From Archaeoglobus sp. JdFR-27 (GTDB taxonomy: Archaea > Halobacteriota > Archaeoglobi > Archaeoglobales > Archaeoglobaceae), in the NCBI GenBank assembly GCA_002011235.1, contig MTMO01000044.1, positions 79,025 through 126,224 of the forward strand: a stretch of 47,200 bases of DNA. Direction: 5' to 3'. The notes below the pieces were generated by a model. The model had not been told where the DNA came from. It made no database searches and worked only from the letters and a program-made list of their open reading frames with translations. Made by a program: the position numbers and the translations under genes. Each line of letters starts with the position of its first letter. The first letter of the stretch is position 1. Shown here piece after piece: positions 36,699 to 44,589 of this stretch.

Positions 36699-37484
36699 AT
36701 GAGAAGACCGGTAGTAGCAGGCTCATTTTACCCTGTGAACCCTGAATCATTGAGAGTGGAGGTATCAGAATACACGTATAAAAACCCCGATGATTCAATT
36801 ATCGCTTGCGTCTCCCCACACGCCGGTTACATGTACTCAGGAAGGACGGCTGGCAAAATACATTCTATCTTACCAGATGTAGAAACATATGTCATCTTAG
36901 GGCCTAACCACAGCGGTTATGGTTCTCCGGTAGCAGTCTCGGTTGACACTTGGAGCACTCCTTTAGGAGAGGTTGAGGTGGATAGAGAATTCGTTGATGC
37001 GATGCCTCACCTCATCATCGATATTGATGAAACTGCTCACAGATATGAACACTCTCTAGAAGTTCAGGTTCCGTTTCTCCAACTTCTCCATGAAGATTTT
37101 AAAATCGTACCGATATGCGTTGGTATGCAGGATGAGGAGACCGTAAAAGAGATCGCAGAAGAGATAATCCAAGCTCAAGAGAAAACAAGAAAGAGTGTAG
37201 TTGTTATCGCATCAAGCGATATGCATCACTATCTCCCCGACACCCAATGCAGACAGCTCGATGCTAAGGTTATAGACTCAATAAAAACGATGAACGTCGG
37301 CGAGTACTATTCGACAATATACAATCTTCAAGCGAGTGTATGTGGGTATGGAGTTATTGCCGTGGCTATGAACTATGCAAACCACTACGGAGCAAGAGCA
37401 GAGCTCGTAGACTACTCAACAAGCGGAGATGTGGCAGATAGATCCACAGTTGTTGGATATGCAGCTATAGCCTTCAAGGTTTAA
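36699..37484 (+). CDS. MEMO1 family protein (AmmeMemoRadiSam protein B)
   Basis: Dioxygenase-like fold protein of 261 aa. Family residues: RRPVVAGSFYPVNP start, SPHAGYMYSGRTAG near 46, LGPNHSGYGSPVAVS near 76, EHSLEVQVPFLQ near 120 and ASSDMHHYLPD near 176; the histidines line the putative metal/active-site pocket. Archaeal memo genes often stand next to the mevalonate genes, as here (mvk follows at 112 bases). Reaction unknown; a role in isoprenoid metabolism has been suggested from this context only. Confidence 0.92.
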   Translation: MRRPVVAGSFYPVNPESLRVEVSEYTYKNPDDSIIACVSPHAGYMYSGRTAGKIHSILPDVETYVILGPNHSGYGSPVAVSVDTWSTPLGEVEVDREFVDAMPHLIIDIDETAHRYEHSLEVQVPFLQLLHEDFKIVPICVGMQDEETVKEIAEEIIQAQEKTRKSVVVIASSDMHHYLPDTQCRQLDAKVIDSIKTMNVGEYYSTIYNLQASVCGYGVIAVAMNYANHYGARAELVDYSTSGDVADRSTVVGYAAIAFKV

Positions 37485-37595
37485 AAGTTTAAAAAAATAT
37501 TAACCTTAAAGTTAGGCTGGCTGCTCTAACGTTCAAAAATAAAAACTCAAATCCAATTCAATATTTTTAAATAACTCCCTAATTAAGAAAGCTTA

Positions 37596-38498
37596 ATGAA
37601 AGCATCCGCCCCTGGAAAGATCTTCCTCTTCGGAGAACATGCAGTTGTTTATGGTAAGAGAGCTTTAGTTACTGCGATAAACCTTAGATGTTTTGCAACT
37701 GTGAAGAAAAGGAGCGATTTTCGCATCTCTTCATCCTTAGGTATAACCGGATTGGATTACGAAAAGCATCCTTATATTAGCTATGCAATCAGGAGATTTA
37801 CCGAATTCAAAAAAATAAACGGAGCCGATATTGAGATTGAAAGCCAAATCCCAATTGCGTCAGGCCTTGGCAGCTCTTCTGCTGTTACTGTTTCAGTTTT
37901 AAAAGCATTGGATGCTGAATATGAAGCAGGTTTGACAAACGAAGAAATCTACGAGATTGCAAAAAAGGTTGAACTGGATGTTCAGGGGATAGCAAGTGGA
38001 ACAGATCCATTCATCTCAACTTACGGTGGCTGCTGGCTCATACCGGAAAGAAAACCTGTAAAGATCGGAAACATTTATTTTTTAGTAATAGACACAGGAA
38101 TAAAATCTATAACAGGAGATATGGTCAAAAAGGTGGCTGAACTGAGGAGGGAATTTCAAGAGATTGTCGATGGAATAATGGACGTAATAGATAAGATAAC
38201 GGTTGCCGCGATTCCCAATCTAGATAAGATGGATTTGACTTCAATTTCAAAGCTGATGTTTATAAATCAAGCATTACTCAATGCTATTGGCGTGAGTACA
38301 AAAACAATCGATGAGATCGTCGCTGAACTCAATTCGATGGGTATTGCGGCAAAACTAACCGGAGCTGGTGGAGGAGGTTGCGTTATTGGAGTTGGTGAAA
38401 TAGACATGCTTACAAAGGCTACAGAAAGATTTAAATCGGCATTTTTCGTAAAATCAGAGAAAGAAGGCGCAAGAATTGAGGAGCTGGAAAAGGAATAA
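37596..38498 (+). CDS. mvk: Mevalonate kinase
   Basis: GHMP kinase of 300 aa that phosphorylates mevalonate at C5 for isoprenoid lipid synthesis. Motif 1 is APGKIFLFGEHAVVYG, the ATP loop is PIASGLGSSSAVTVS near 87-101, GTDPFISTYGG near 134-144 carries the catalytic Asp, and GAGGGGCVIG near 255-264 is motif 3. A TATA-like ATATTTTTAAAT about 30 bases upstream of ATG suggests a near-leaderless transcript. First gene of mvk-fni-idsA-gltX. Confidence 0.95.
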   Translation: MKASAPGKIFLFGEHAVVYGKRALVTAINLRCFATVKKRSDFRISSSLGITGLDYEKHPYISYAIRRFTEFKKINGADIEIESQIPIASGLGSSSAVTVSVLKALDAEYEAGLTNEEIYEIAKKVELDVQGIASGTDPFISTYGGCWLIPERKPVKIGNIYFLVIDTGIKSITGDMVKKVAELRREFQEIVDGIMDVIDKITVAAIPNLDKMDLTSISKLMFINQALLNAIGVSTKTIDEIVAELNSMGIAAKLTGAGGGGCVIGVGEIDMLTKATERFKSAFFVKSEKEGARIEELEKE

Positions 38499-38539
38499 GC
38501 TGGTAAGCATGGTACAAAAATCGGTTTAGGAGAGATTTG

Positions 38540-39685
38540 ATGAGAAGGTTTGAGTCTGATTTAGGATCCTCTGATTTAGAATCTAACGATTCAAAATCTA
38601 AAAGACTTACTTCCAAGACTTCAAACAGAAAGCTTGATCATATAAGAATTTGTCTGGAAGAGGAGGTAGAGTCAGATTATTCCGGTCTGGAGGAAATCAT
38701 GTTCGTAAACAACTCCCTTCCGGAGCTTAACTTCAATGACATAAATACTGAGGTCGAATTTCTTGGGAAAAGACTCTCGGCTCCGTTCCTCATAGCCTCA
38801 ATGACAGGTGGTCATCCGGATACGACAGAGATAAACAGAAATCTTGCTATTGCAGTAGAGGAGAGCGAAATCGGAATGGGGGTGGGAAGTCAGAGGGCAG
38901 CTCTCGAGGATAAGGTGCTTGAGGAGAGTTTCACAGTTGTAAGGGAATTTGCTCCGAATGCCTTTATCTATGCAAACATCGGGCTCCCTCAGATCCTACA
39001 ACATGGGATTGAGTATGCTGAGAAGGCGGTTGAGATGATCGATGCTGACGCGCTCGCAATCCACCTCAACTTCATGCAAGAGATAATTCAGCCAGAAGGG
39101 GATGTAAATGCGAGGAGCGGTTTAAAAGCAATTAAAGAAGTTAGCGAAAGCCTGAAGGTTCCGGTAATAGTTAAGGAGACGGGTGGTGGTGTTGCAGCAT
39201 TCGTGGCTGAAAGGATCCGAGATGCAGGGGCAGATGCTATCGATGTTGGTGGAGCAGGCGGTACGAGCTGGATTGGGGTTGAGGTTTATCGAACGAAGGA
39301 TGAGATTTCAAAGAAAATAGGCTATGAGTTCTGGGATTGGGGATTGCCGACTGCCTTCTCGATAGTTGAATGTAGGAGTTACCTGCCTTTAATCGCGACA
39401 GGCGGCATAAGAAGTGGCCTTGATGTTGCAAAATCCATTGCGATAGGAGCTGAAATTGGAAGTGCTGCTCTTCCATTCCTTTCTCCAGCAACTAAATCTT
39501 CTGACGAGGTTTTAAAGTTGATAGAATTCTTCATTAGGGGTTTGAAAATCGCGATGTTCCTTACAGGATGTAGAAAAATTAAAGAGCTAAGAAACCGCCA
39601 ATTAATCATTCACGGTAGGTTTAAAGATTATCTAGAGATAAAAGGAATAAATATCCAAAAATTCTGCCAGAATAGGGAGGTATGA
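38540..39685 (+). CDS. fni: Type 2 isopentenyl-diphosphate isomerase (FMN-dependent)
   Basis: Interconverts IPP and DMAPP using reduced FMN. ATG 38540 follows AGGAGAG by a few bases; a TTG one codon earlier is not needed. FMN/substrate motifs: NRKLDHIRI, APFLIASMTGGHPDT, MGVGSQRAAL, IVKETGGGV, DVGGAGGTSWIGVE and ATGGIRSGLDVAKSIAIGA. Between the start and RKLDHI is a ~30-residue Ser/Asp/Lys-rich stretch (GSSDLESNDSKSKRL) that is unusual and probably disordered. The gene ends one base before the idsA start. An isopentenyl phosphate kinase gene, often placed between mvk and fni, is absent here. Confidence 0.95.
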   Translation: MRRFESDLGSSDLESNDSKSKRLTSKTSNRKLDHIRICLEEEVESDYSGLEEIMFVNNSLPELNFNDINTEVEFLGKRLSAPFLIASMTGGHPDTTEINRNLAIAVEESEIGMGVGSQRAALEDKVLEESFTVVREFAPNAFIYANIGLPQILQHGIEYAEKAVEMIDADALAIHLNFMQEIIQPEGDVNARSGLKAIKEVSESLKVPVIVKETGGGVAAFVAERIRDAGADAIDVGGAGGTSWIGVEVYRTKDEISKKIGYEFWDWGLPTAFSIVECRSYLPLIATGGIRSGLDVAKSIAIGAEIGSAALPFLSPATKSSDEVLKLIEFFIRGLKIAMFLTGCRKIKELRNRQLIIHGRFKDYLEIKGINIQKFCQNREV

Positions 39686-39686
39686 G

Positions 39687-40661
39687 ATGATAGAAGAGAA
39701 CCGGCTGAAAGAAGAGATCTCAAAAAGATCAAGGGTAATCGATAGGGCTATCAGCGAACTCCTCCCTCAGAAAGATCCGGATGGCCTTTATAAAGCAACA
39801 AGGCATCTGCTAAAGGCAGGAGGAAAACGCTTGAGGCCAGTGATGTCCCTAATAGTCGCCGAAGCCTTGGGAAAAGATTATGAAAAAATTCTGCCCGCTG
39901 CAGTTGCAATCGAGACCATTCACAACTTCACCCTGATCCATGACGACATAATGGACAGAGATGAAATGAGAAGGGGTGTTAAAACTGTTCATGTGCTCTG
40001 GGGTGAGCCAACAGCCATCCTTGCTGGTGACACACTTTTTGCTGAAGCTTTCTACCTCCTCACTCTCTGTGATGTTGAAAGTGGAAACTTGGTTAGGGCA
40101 AGCAGGATGCTGGCGGATGTATGCGTAAAGATTTGCGAGGGACAGTTTCTCGATATGAGCTTTGAAAAAAGGGAGATGGTCAGCGAGGAAGAATACATTG
40201 AGATGGTTACTAAAAAAACATCAGTACTTATAGCAGCTTCATGCGCGATTCCCGCTGTGCTTTTTGGTGAGAGGGAAGAGATAGTAAATGCACTTTGGGA
40301 CTTTGGCGTCAATTGTGGGATTGGTTTTCAAATCCACGATGATGTTCTGGATCTAGTTGGTAAGGATAAGACCGGAAAGGACTGGGGAAGCGATCTTATC
40401 GAGGGGAAGAAGACACTGATAGTCATAAAAGCATTCAGAGATGGAAATATACCAAAAATTTTCGGCAAAAAGAGGGCAACACAAGAGGAGATTGAAGAGG
40501 CTGTTAAAATGCTCAAAGAGAAAGGAGCGATTGATTATGCTTCATTAAAGGCTGAAGAGTTCGTTGAAAAAGGTAAGATGAGGCTTGATGTACTCCAAGA
40601 CTCTGAAGCTAAAAAATTGCTTATTGGAATTGCAGATTACCTTATAAAAAGAGAGTACTGA
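39687..40661 (+). CDS. idsA: Polyprenyl diphosphate synthase (GGPP/FPP synthase)
   Basis: Trans-prenyltransferase of 324 aa. First Asp-rich motif DDIMDRDEMRRG (Asp86, Asp87, Asp90), second HDDVLDLVGKDKTGKDWGSD near 219. Phe81, five residues before the first motif, is the position that limits chain length to C20 in type I archaeal GGPP synthases, so GGPP is the likely product. It follows fni almost without gap (GGGAGGT precedes ATG) and is followed by gltX at 10 bases. Confidence 0.94.
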   Translation: MIEENRLKEEISKRSRVIDRAISELLPQKDPDGLYKATRHLLKAGGKRLRPVMSLIVAEALGKDYEKILPAAVAIETIHNFTLIHDDIMDRDEMRRGVKTVHVLWGEPTAILAGDTLFAEAFYLLTLCDVESGNLVRASRMLADVCVKICEGQFLDMSFEKREMVSEEEYIEMVTKKTSVLIAASCAIPAVLFGEREEIVNALWDFGVNCGIGFQIHDDVLDLVGKDKTGKDWGSDLIEGKKTLIVIKAFRDGNIPKIFGKKRATQEEIEEAVKMLKEKGAIDYASLKAEEFVEKGKMRLDVLQDSEAKKLLIGIADYLIKREY

Positions 40662-40671
40662 GCGTGATCCC

Positions 40672-42369
40672 ATGGATCTCGAGCTTAGGGAGCTCGTACT
40701 TAAGTACGCTGCTATTAATGCATCGAAATACGGCAAGGCTGATTTTAAGTCCGTTATGGGTAAAATTATCTCTGAAAAGCCAGAGTTAAAGGCAAAGGCC
40801 AAAGAAATTGTTCCTATCGTTAAAGAAGTTGTCGAAGAATTCGAGAACCTTCCTGAAGATGAGAAAAAAAAGCTAATGGAGAAATATAAGGAGACAGAGA
40901 AAAAAGAAGAGAGAGAAAGAATAGCAATTCTCCCTCCTCTCCCTAACGCACAAAAAGGCAAGGTAGTAATGAGGTTTGCCCCCAACCCCAATGGTCCAGC
41001 CACACTCGGATCTGCCAGAGGTATGATTGTAAACGGAGAATACGTGAGGATTTACGATGGAAGACTCGTTTTGAGGTTCGATGATACCGATCCAAGAACG
41101 AAAAGGCCGATGCTCGAAGCCTACGATTGGTACATCGAAGATTTGGAGTGGTTAGGATATAAGGCTGATGAAGTTGTATATGCATCAAAAAGGATCCCTG
41201 TTTATTATAAGCACGTGGAGAAGCTTATAGAGATGGATTATGCTTATGCCTGTCTCTGCAAAAAAGATGAATTCAAAAAGTTCAGAGATAACGGAATGGA
41301 ATGTCCTCACAGAAATTTGCCTCCCGAAAAATCGTTGGATATCTGGGGGAGGATGCTTGAAGGGGAATTCAGAGAGGGTGAGGCGGTTATAAGGATAAAG
41401 ACCGACATGAAGCACAAAGATCCAGCGATAAGAGATTGGGTTGCATTCAGGATAATTTTTGAAAGTCATCCTCTTGTTGGAGATAAACACATCGTTTATC
41501 CAACGCTTGACTTCGAATCAGCCATTGAAGATCATCTTTGCGGCATTACTCACATAATAAGAGGTAAAGATCTGATCGATAGCGAGAGAAGGCAAAAATA
41601 CATTTACAGATATTTTGGCTGGGAGTATCCAGTTACAAAGCACTGGGGAAGGATAAGAATTCATGAGTTCGGCAAGCTTTCAACCAGTTCGATTAAAAAA
41701 GAGATCGAGAAAGGAACGTTCACCGGATGGGATGATCCGAGGGTTCCAACCCTGAGGTCTCTTAGGAGAAGGGGGTTTGAGAGTGAGGCGATTAAAAAAT
41801 TCTTCCTCTCTCTCGGAGTTGGTGAGAACGACGTCTCTGTTAGCATGAAAAATCTTTATGCTGAGAACAGAAAGCTTATAGATGAGAAGGCCAATAGATA
41901 CTTTTTTGTTGAAAATCCCGTTTTAATAGAGATCTCGGGTTTTCAACCTGAAGGAGTGGTAAAACTTCCATTAAACCCAGTTAAAGGAGGTACAAGGATT
42001 CTGAAAGCTTCAAACAAAGTATACATCTCTGAAAATGATTTTAGGAAGTTTGAAGAAGGGGAAATAATTCGGCTCAAGGATTTCTGTAATCTTAAGCTTA
42101 ACGATAAGCAGAAACTTGAATTTGAGTTTGCGGGTTGGGAGATGAAAGGAGTTAAAAAAGGCAAAAATATTATCCACTGGCTTCCGATAGAGGATGCGAT
42201 GGAATGTATAGTTTTGGCTGAAAGAGATCATTCAGGAAAAGTTGAAAAAGCAGTTTCAAAAGAAGTTGGCAAGGTGGTTCAGTTCGAGAGATTCGCTTTC
42301 TGCAAGATCGAAAAGGTTGAGAAGGTTGGAGAAGAAAACTATATCAAAGCAATCTTTACTCACCCGTAA
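40672..42369 (+). CDS. gltX: Glutamyl-tRNA synthetase, archaeal type
   Basis: Class I synthetase of 565 aa that charges tRNA(Glu) and, non-discriminating, tRNA(Gln); the GatDE pathway (gatD in this window) needs that. The HIGH box is altered to NPNGPATLGSARG (residues ~105-117), where TLGS replaces HxGH, and the KMSKS box is LSTSSIKKE near 336. Both changes resemble those I associate with some euryarchaeal GluRS. An N-terminal helical extension (~1-95, Lys/Glu rich) precedes the Rossmann core, and a GlnRS-like beta-barrel anticodon domain ends the protein. Last gene of the isoprenoid run. Confidence 0.95.
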   Translation: MDLELRELVLKYAAINASKYGKADFKSVMGKIISEKPELKAKAKEIVPIVKEVVEEFENLPEDEKKKLMEKYKETEKKEERERIAILPPLPNAQKGKVVMRFAPNPNGPATLGSARGMIVNGEYVRIYDGRLVLRFDDTDPRTKRPMLEAYDWYIEDLEWLGYKADEVVYASKRIPVYYKHVEKLIEMDYAYACLCKKDEFKKFRDNGMECPHRNLPPEKSLDIWGRMLEGEFREGEAVIRIKTDMKHKDPAIRDWVAFRIIFESHPLVGDKHIVYPTLDFESAIEDHLCGITHIIRGKDLIDSERRQKYIYRYFGWEYPVTKHWGRIRIHEFGKLSTSSIKKEIEKGTFTGWDDPRVPTLRSLRRRGFESEAIKKFFLSLGVGENDVSVSMKNLYAENRKLIDEKANRYFFVENPVLIEISGFQPEGVVKLPLNPVKGGTRILKASNKVYISENDFRKFEEGEIIRLKDFCNLKLNDKQKLEFEFAGWEMKGVKKGKNIIHWLPIEDAMECIVLAERDHSGKVEKAVSKEVGKVVQFERFAFCKIEKVEKVGEENYIKAIFTHP

Positions 42370-42390
42370 TCACCAAAACTTAGTTTGAGC

Positions 42391-42815
42391 TTAAATCCAT
42401 CCTGGAAGAACCAAACAAGCATCTTTTAACTCACAGGAATCACAATCTTTGCCTTTCAAGGCTTCTGTTTCATTCGATTTGCCAGCTGGATGAAATTACG
42501 TTTTTCAGATGGAGAAATCAAGAGTTCTACCCATTCCCTGTTTTCAAGAAGGAAAATAAAGACTTTTCCAATTTCTGAGCTTAACAACTCTTCAAGCAAA
42601 ACTACCTTGCCAACGATTTCTAGCTTCCAGTTATAATTCTCCCTGAAATTAACCGATTTGGCAAAAACAGGGATGTATTCCTTCTCTGTAAAAATCAGCA
42701 TGTCTATCTTAGCTTTCAGTGGGAATCTTTTACTTTTTACTATCAGATTGAACTTCAAATCTTCAGAATTTAAGTTTTTAACAGGCATTTCTTTTGCTAA
42801 AATCCTTTGATCCAA
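42391..42815 (-). pseudogene. Cas4-like PD-(D/E)XK nuclease, frameshifted and lacking a catalytic Glu
   Basis: The main frame (42815-42456, TTG start, 119 codons) reads like the middle of Cas4: KAKIDMLIFTEKEYIPVFAK has the metal-binding Asp and the Lys of the D...ExK site, but the Glu is Phe. Helices and strands matching Cas4 follow (KLEIVGKVVLLEELL, KVFIFLLENREWVELLIS). The frame stops at NRMKQKP; one base out of frame the sequence goes on as NETEALKGKDCDSCELKDAC to a stop at 42391, restoring the CxxC...C cysteines of the Cas4 iron-sulfur cluster. The N-terminal cysteine region is also missing. A decayed gene is the simplest reading. No CRISPR array or other cas gene is in the window. It converges on gltX. 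Confidence 0.6.
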
Positions 42816-43112
42816 TCTCCTTCTTTAACAATTCTCCTCTTCCCCTCTCTCGACCTTATTTTTGGTTATATATGGCACAAAATAGTAAAAATTATATTTC
42901 ACACGTCTTCAACGTGACAGAAAGGTTTAAGGCTTATAACGCCGAATTCTTCGCTCATTTTTATTAGTAAATTTTGTAAAATAAAAACCTTTCTTTTCCA
43001 TTTAAAAATTCAAATAAAAGTGAGTTAAAATTTGTTTTTTAAGTTGAATTTTGATTTTGATCGCAGTACTTTCTAATACTTTTTAATACTTTTAATGTGG
43101 ATAAAACAGAAA

Positions 43113-43122
43113 GATATAAATA
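43113..43122 (+). promoter_or_regulatory. TATA box upstream of the C-rich RNA candidate
   Basis: GATATAAATA preceded by purine-rich AACAGAAA (BRE-like); a start about 25 bases downstream falls near 43142. Confidence 0.5.
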
Positions 43123-43141
43123 TCAGAAATTATAATGATTA

Positions 43142-43200
43142 TTTGGGTACGTTTGCCCCACCCCCCCTTCCCTGCCACCGAAACTGGTGGCACTATTCTT
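43142..43200 (+). ncRNA. C-rich small RNA candidate
   Basis: In otherwise AT-rich DNA a short C-rich segment (CCCC-A-CCCCCCC-TTCCC, 43156-43172) runs into a hairpin TGCCACC-GAAACT-GGTGGCA (43173-43192) and then a T-rich tail (CTATTCTTTCTTG). An upstream TATA box sets the probable start near 43142, giving a transcript of about 60 nt. GC-rich islands in AT-rich hyperthermophile genomes are often structured RNAs. The C tract could pair with G-rich Shine-Dalgarno sequences, but no target is shown. The strand is inferred from the promoter. Confidence 0.45.
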
Positions 43201-43364
43201 TCTTGTTTAGTTATTTGTTTATTTATCAGATCTAATATTTGAAATTTAATTTTATTTAATTTTACTGTTTGGGCAAGGAAATTGGGTAAGGAAGATTAAT
43301 GGAATAAAAAACTGGATTGCTTTTCTTGGAGGCTCAATAAAAGTCTCTTAGCTATATGTGTCGT

Positions 43365-43389
43365 TTTGAGACATAGTTCCTGTCTTAAA
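43365..43389. repeat. Inverted repeat with 9-bp arms
   Basis: TTTGAGACA-TAGTTCC-TGTCTTAAA: nine-base arms with one G-T type mismatch around a seven-base loop, within the non-coding region downstream of the attC-like site. Confidence 0.45.
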
Positions 43390-43433
43390 GATTGTATTCA
43401 GTATATCGCCTCGAATGTAAACTCTTTCTATCT

Positions 43434-43505
43434 CCCTAACAGGGGCGGAATTACAACTTATAAACGAAGTTGCGTAGCAAACGTAGCTGTTGTCTGCCGT
43501 TATGC
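43434..43505 (-). repeat. attC-like site (59-base element) after the methyltransferase gene
   Basis: On the minus strand GCATAAC (43505-43499) opens and GTTAGGG (43440-43434) closes a 72-base segment. Inside, CGGCAG-ACAAC faces GTTGT-AATTCCG as imperfect L boxes with unpaired bases between, and a variable stem-loop region fills the middle. This is the R''-L''-L'-R' order of integron attC sites, and the length is typical. The site starts 25 bases after the methyltransferase stop, as in a gene cassette. Consensus fit is imperfect: GTTRRRY ends in G. Confidence 0.4.
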
Positions 43506-43529
43506 GATGTTGTATCCTCTAAGTTAATC

Positions 43530-44189
43530 CTACGTGGTTTTCTTGTTGAATGTGAGTACATAGTGTAGAACTCCCACATTTTCTCTATCCAATTTAAAAC
43601 CAGCATCTTCACACCAGCGAATCACAGTCTTTCGGCGAGGGTAATCTGGATCCGGTAAGAATTCTCCTATCGCTAATAAGCCATCATCCTTCAGTACACG
43701 CTTAATTTCAACTAATGCTTTCTTCTTATCTGGAATTTCTGCCAATACTGCGATCATAAAAACTCTATCAAAGTTTTTGTCAGGAAAAGGAAGTTCATAA
43801 GCGGATGCCACCTTTGTTACCACATTTTGTATTTTCTCTCTTTGTAGCTTGCTATTAAGCTTTGAGATTACAGTAGGTTGTATATCTACAGCAAATACCT
43901 TCCCTTCTTCACCAACACGTTTTGATGTTTCAATTGTAAAAGTTCCTGGTCCAGGACCTATTTCCAAAACATTCATACCTTCTCGTATACCTATCCATTC
44001 AATTACTTTTGCAGGTGGTTGTATTCGTCTTCTAATAGGATTATCAATAAAGCGGGCAATAAAGGCGGGGATTGGAAAGTGTATAAATCGGCGGATAATC
44101 CTGATTACAACCTCAACGAAGATAAACCAACCTATTAAGATGATAAATATCCACAGAAGCACCGTAAATACTGTAGAAATAACAGACAT
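43530..44189 (-). CDS. Membrane-anchored class I SAM methyltransferase
   Basis: A 219-residue methyltransferase (UbiE-like fold). Residues ~5-32 form an N-terminal membrane helix. SAM motif I is LEIGPGPGTF near 74-83, the acidic loop AVDIQP near 99, motif II/III around DRVFMIAVLAEIPDK, and GEFLPDPDYPRR near 175 resembles lipid-modifying methyltransferases. The start has a very strong AAGGAGGA about 7 bases upstream of ATG 44189, unlike most genes in the window, and the flanks carry attC-like sites. Both facts suggest bacterial origin. Substrate unknown; possibly a lipid. Confidence 0.85.
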   Translation of the reverse strand: MSVISTVFTVLLWIFIILIGWFIFVEVVIRIIRRFIHFPIPAFIARFIDNPIRRRIQPPAKVIEWIGIREGMNVLEIGPGPGTFTIETSKRVGEEGKVFAVDIQPTVISKLNSKLQREKIQNVVTKVASAYELPFPDKNFDRVFMIAVLAEIPDKKKALVEIKRVLKDDGLLAIGEFLPDPDYPRRKTVIRWCEDAGFKLDRENVGVLHYVLTFNKKTT

Positions 44190-44208
44190 CTATCGTCCTC
44201 CTTAGCTC

Positions 44209-44237
44209 GCCTAACGTTCCATATACCTGTTATAGGC
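44209..44237 (-). repeat. Shortened attC-like site between cupin and methyltransferase
   Basis: Minus-strand GCCTATAAC (44237-44229) pairs with GTTAGGC (44215-44209): seven base pairs with one bulged T around a 13-base loop. GTTAGGC fits the GTTRRRY core. It lies between the two genes and overlaps the cupin stop codon. L boxes are lacking, so it would be a truncated or minimal site. Confidence 0.35.
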
Positions 44238-44589
44238 TGTTTGGACGATGCAACTTCATTTTATATCTATCTTTTTGGTTAAAAAATGTTATATCCTTGT
44301 AACCTTTCTTTATCTTTGCACTATGTTTCATACCTTTGGGAATAAAATATGTATCTCCTCTTCTGAGAGTGTATTTCTTGCCCTCTATGGTTAACTCGAT
44401 CTCACCATCCAAAATAACGCCCCATTGTGCTTCATGTGAATGTTCTGGAATTTCTGCATCCTTTTCAAAGCTCATAAAAAGGATCTGTTGATTTTCACCT
44501 TGAAAAAGATAGGCGTCTACTCCTTCAATAGGAATATCTGCTTTTGGTAGTTTTGTGATTATATCTGGAAAGAAATCTTCTTCTGACAT
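44230..44589 (-). CDS. Cupin-domain protein
   Basis: Small beta-barrel cupin of 119 aa. Cupin motif 1 is HSHEAQWGVILDGEIEL (two His and a Glu/Gln position near residues 50-66) and motif 2 GDTYFIPKGMKHSA (near 79-92, last His). Many such proteins bind a metal and a small ligand or cap detoxification pathways; function here is unknown. ATG 44589 is preceded by AAAGGAGGA with an eight-base spacer, a bacterial-style RBS. Reads in the same direction as the methyltransferase and sits between attC-like core sites. Confidence 0.88.
   Translation of the reverse strand: MSEEDFFPDIITKLPKADIPIEGVDAYLFQGENQQILFMSFEKDAEIPEHSHEAQWGVILDGEIELTIEGKKYTLRRGDTYFIPKGMKHSAKIKKGYKDITFFNQKDRYKMKLHRPNSL

Larger units (their letters stand above)
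42816..43529. other. 714-base non-coding region
   Basis: Very AT-rich stretch between the Cas4-like remnant and the methyltransferase. No convincing protein gene in six frames. It holds a promoter plus C-rich small RNA candidate (43113-43200), an isolated hairpin (43365-43389) and an attC-like segment (43434-43505). The part from about 43210 to 43330 shows nothing recognisable. Confidence 0.6.

Noticed and set aside
43143-43200. Minus-strand peptide VSVAGKGGWGKRT resembling a MinD/ParA P-loop
   Set aside because: It arises from the hairpin and the G run of the C-rich segment; the following sequence becomes isoleucine-rich AT DNA with no MinD features and there is no proper start.
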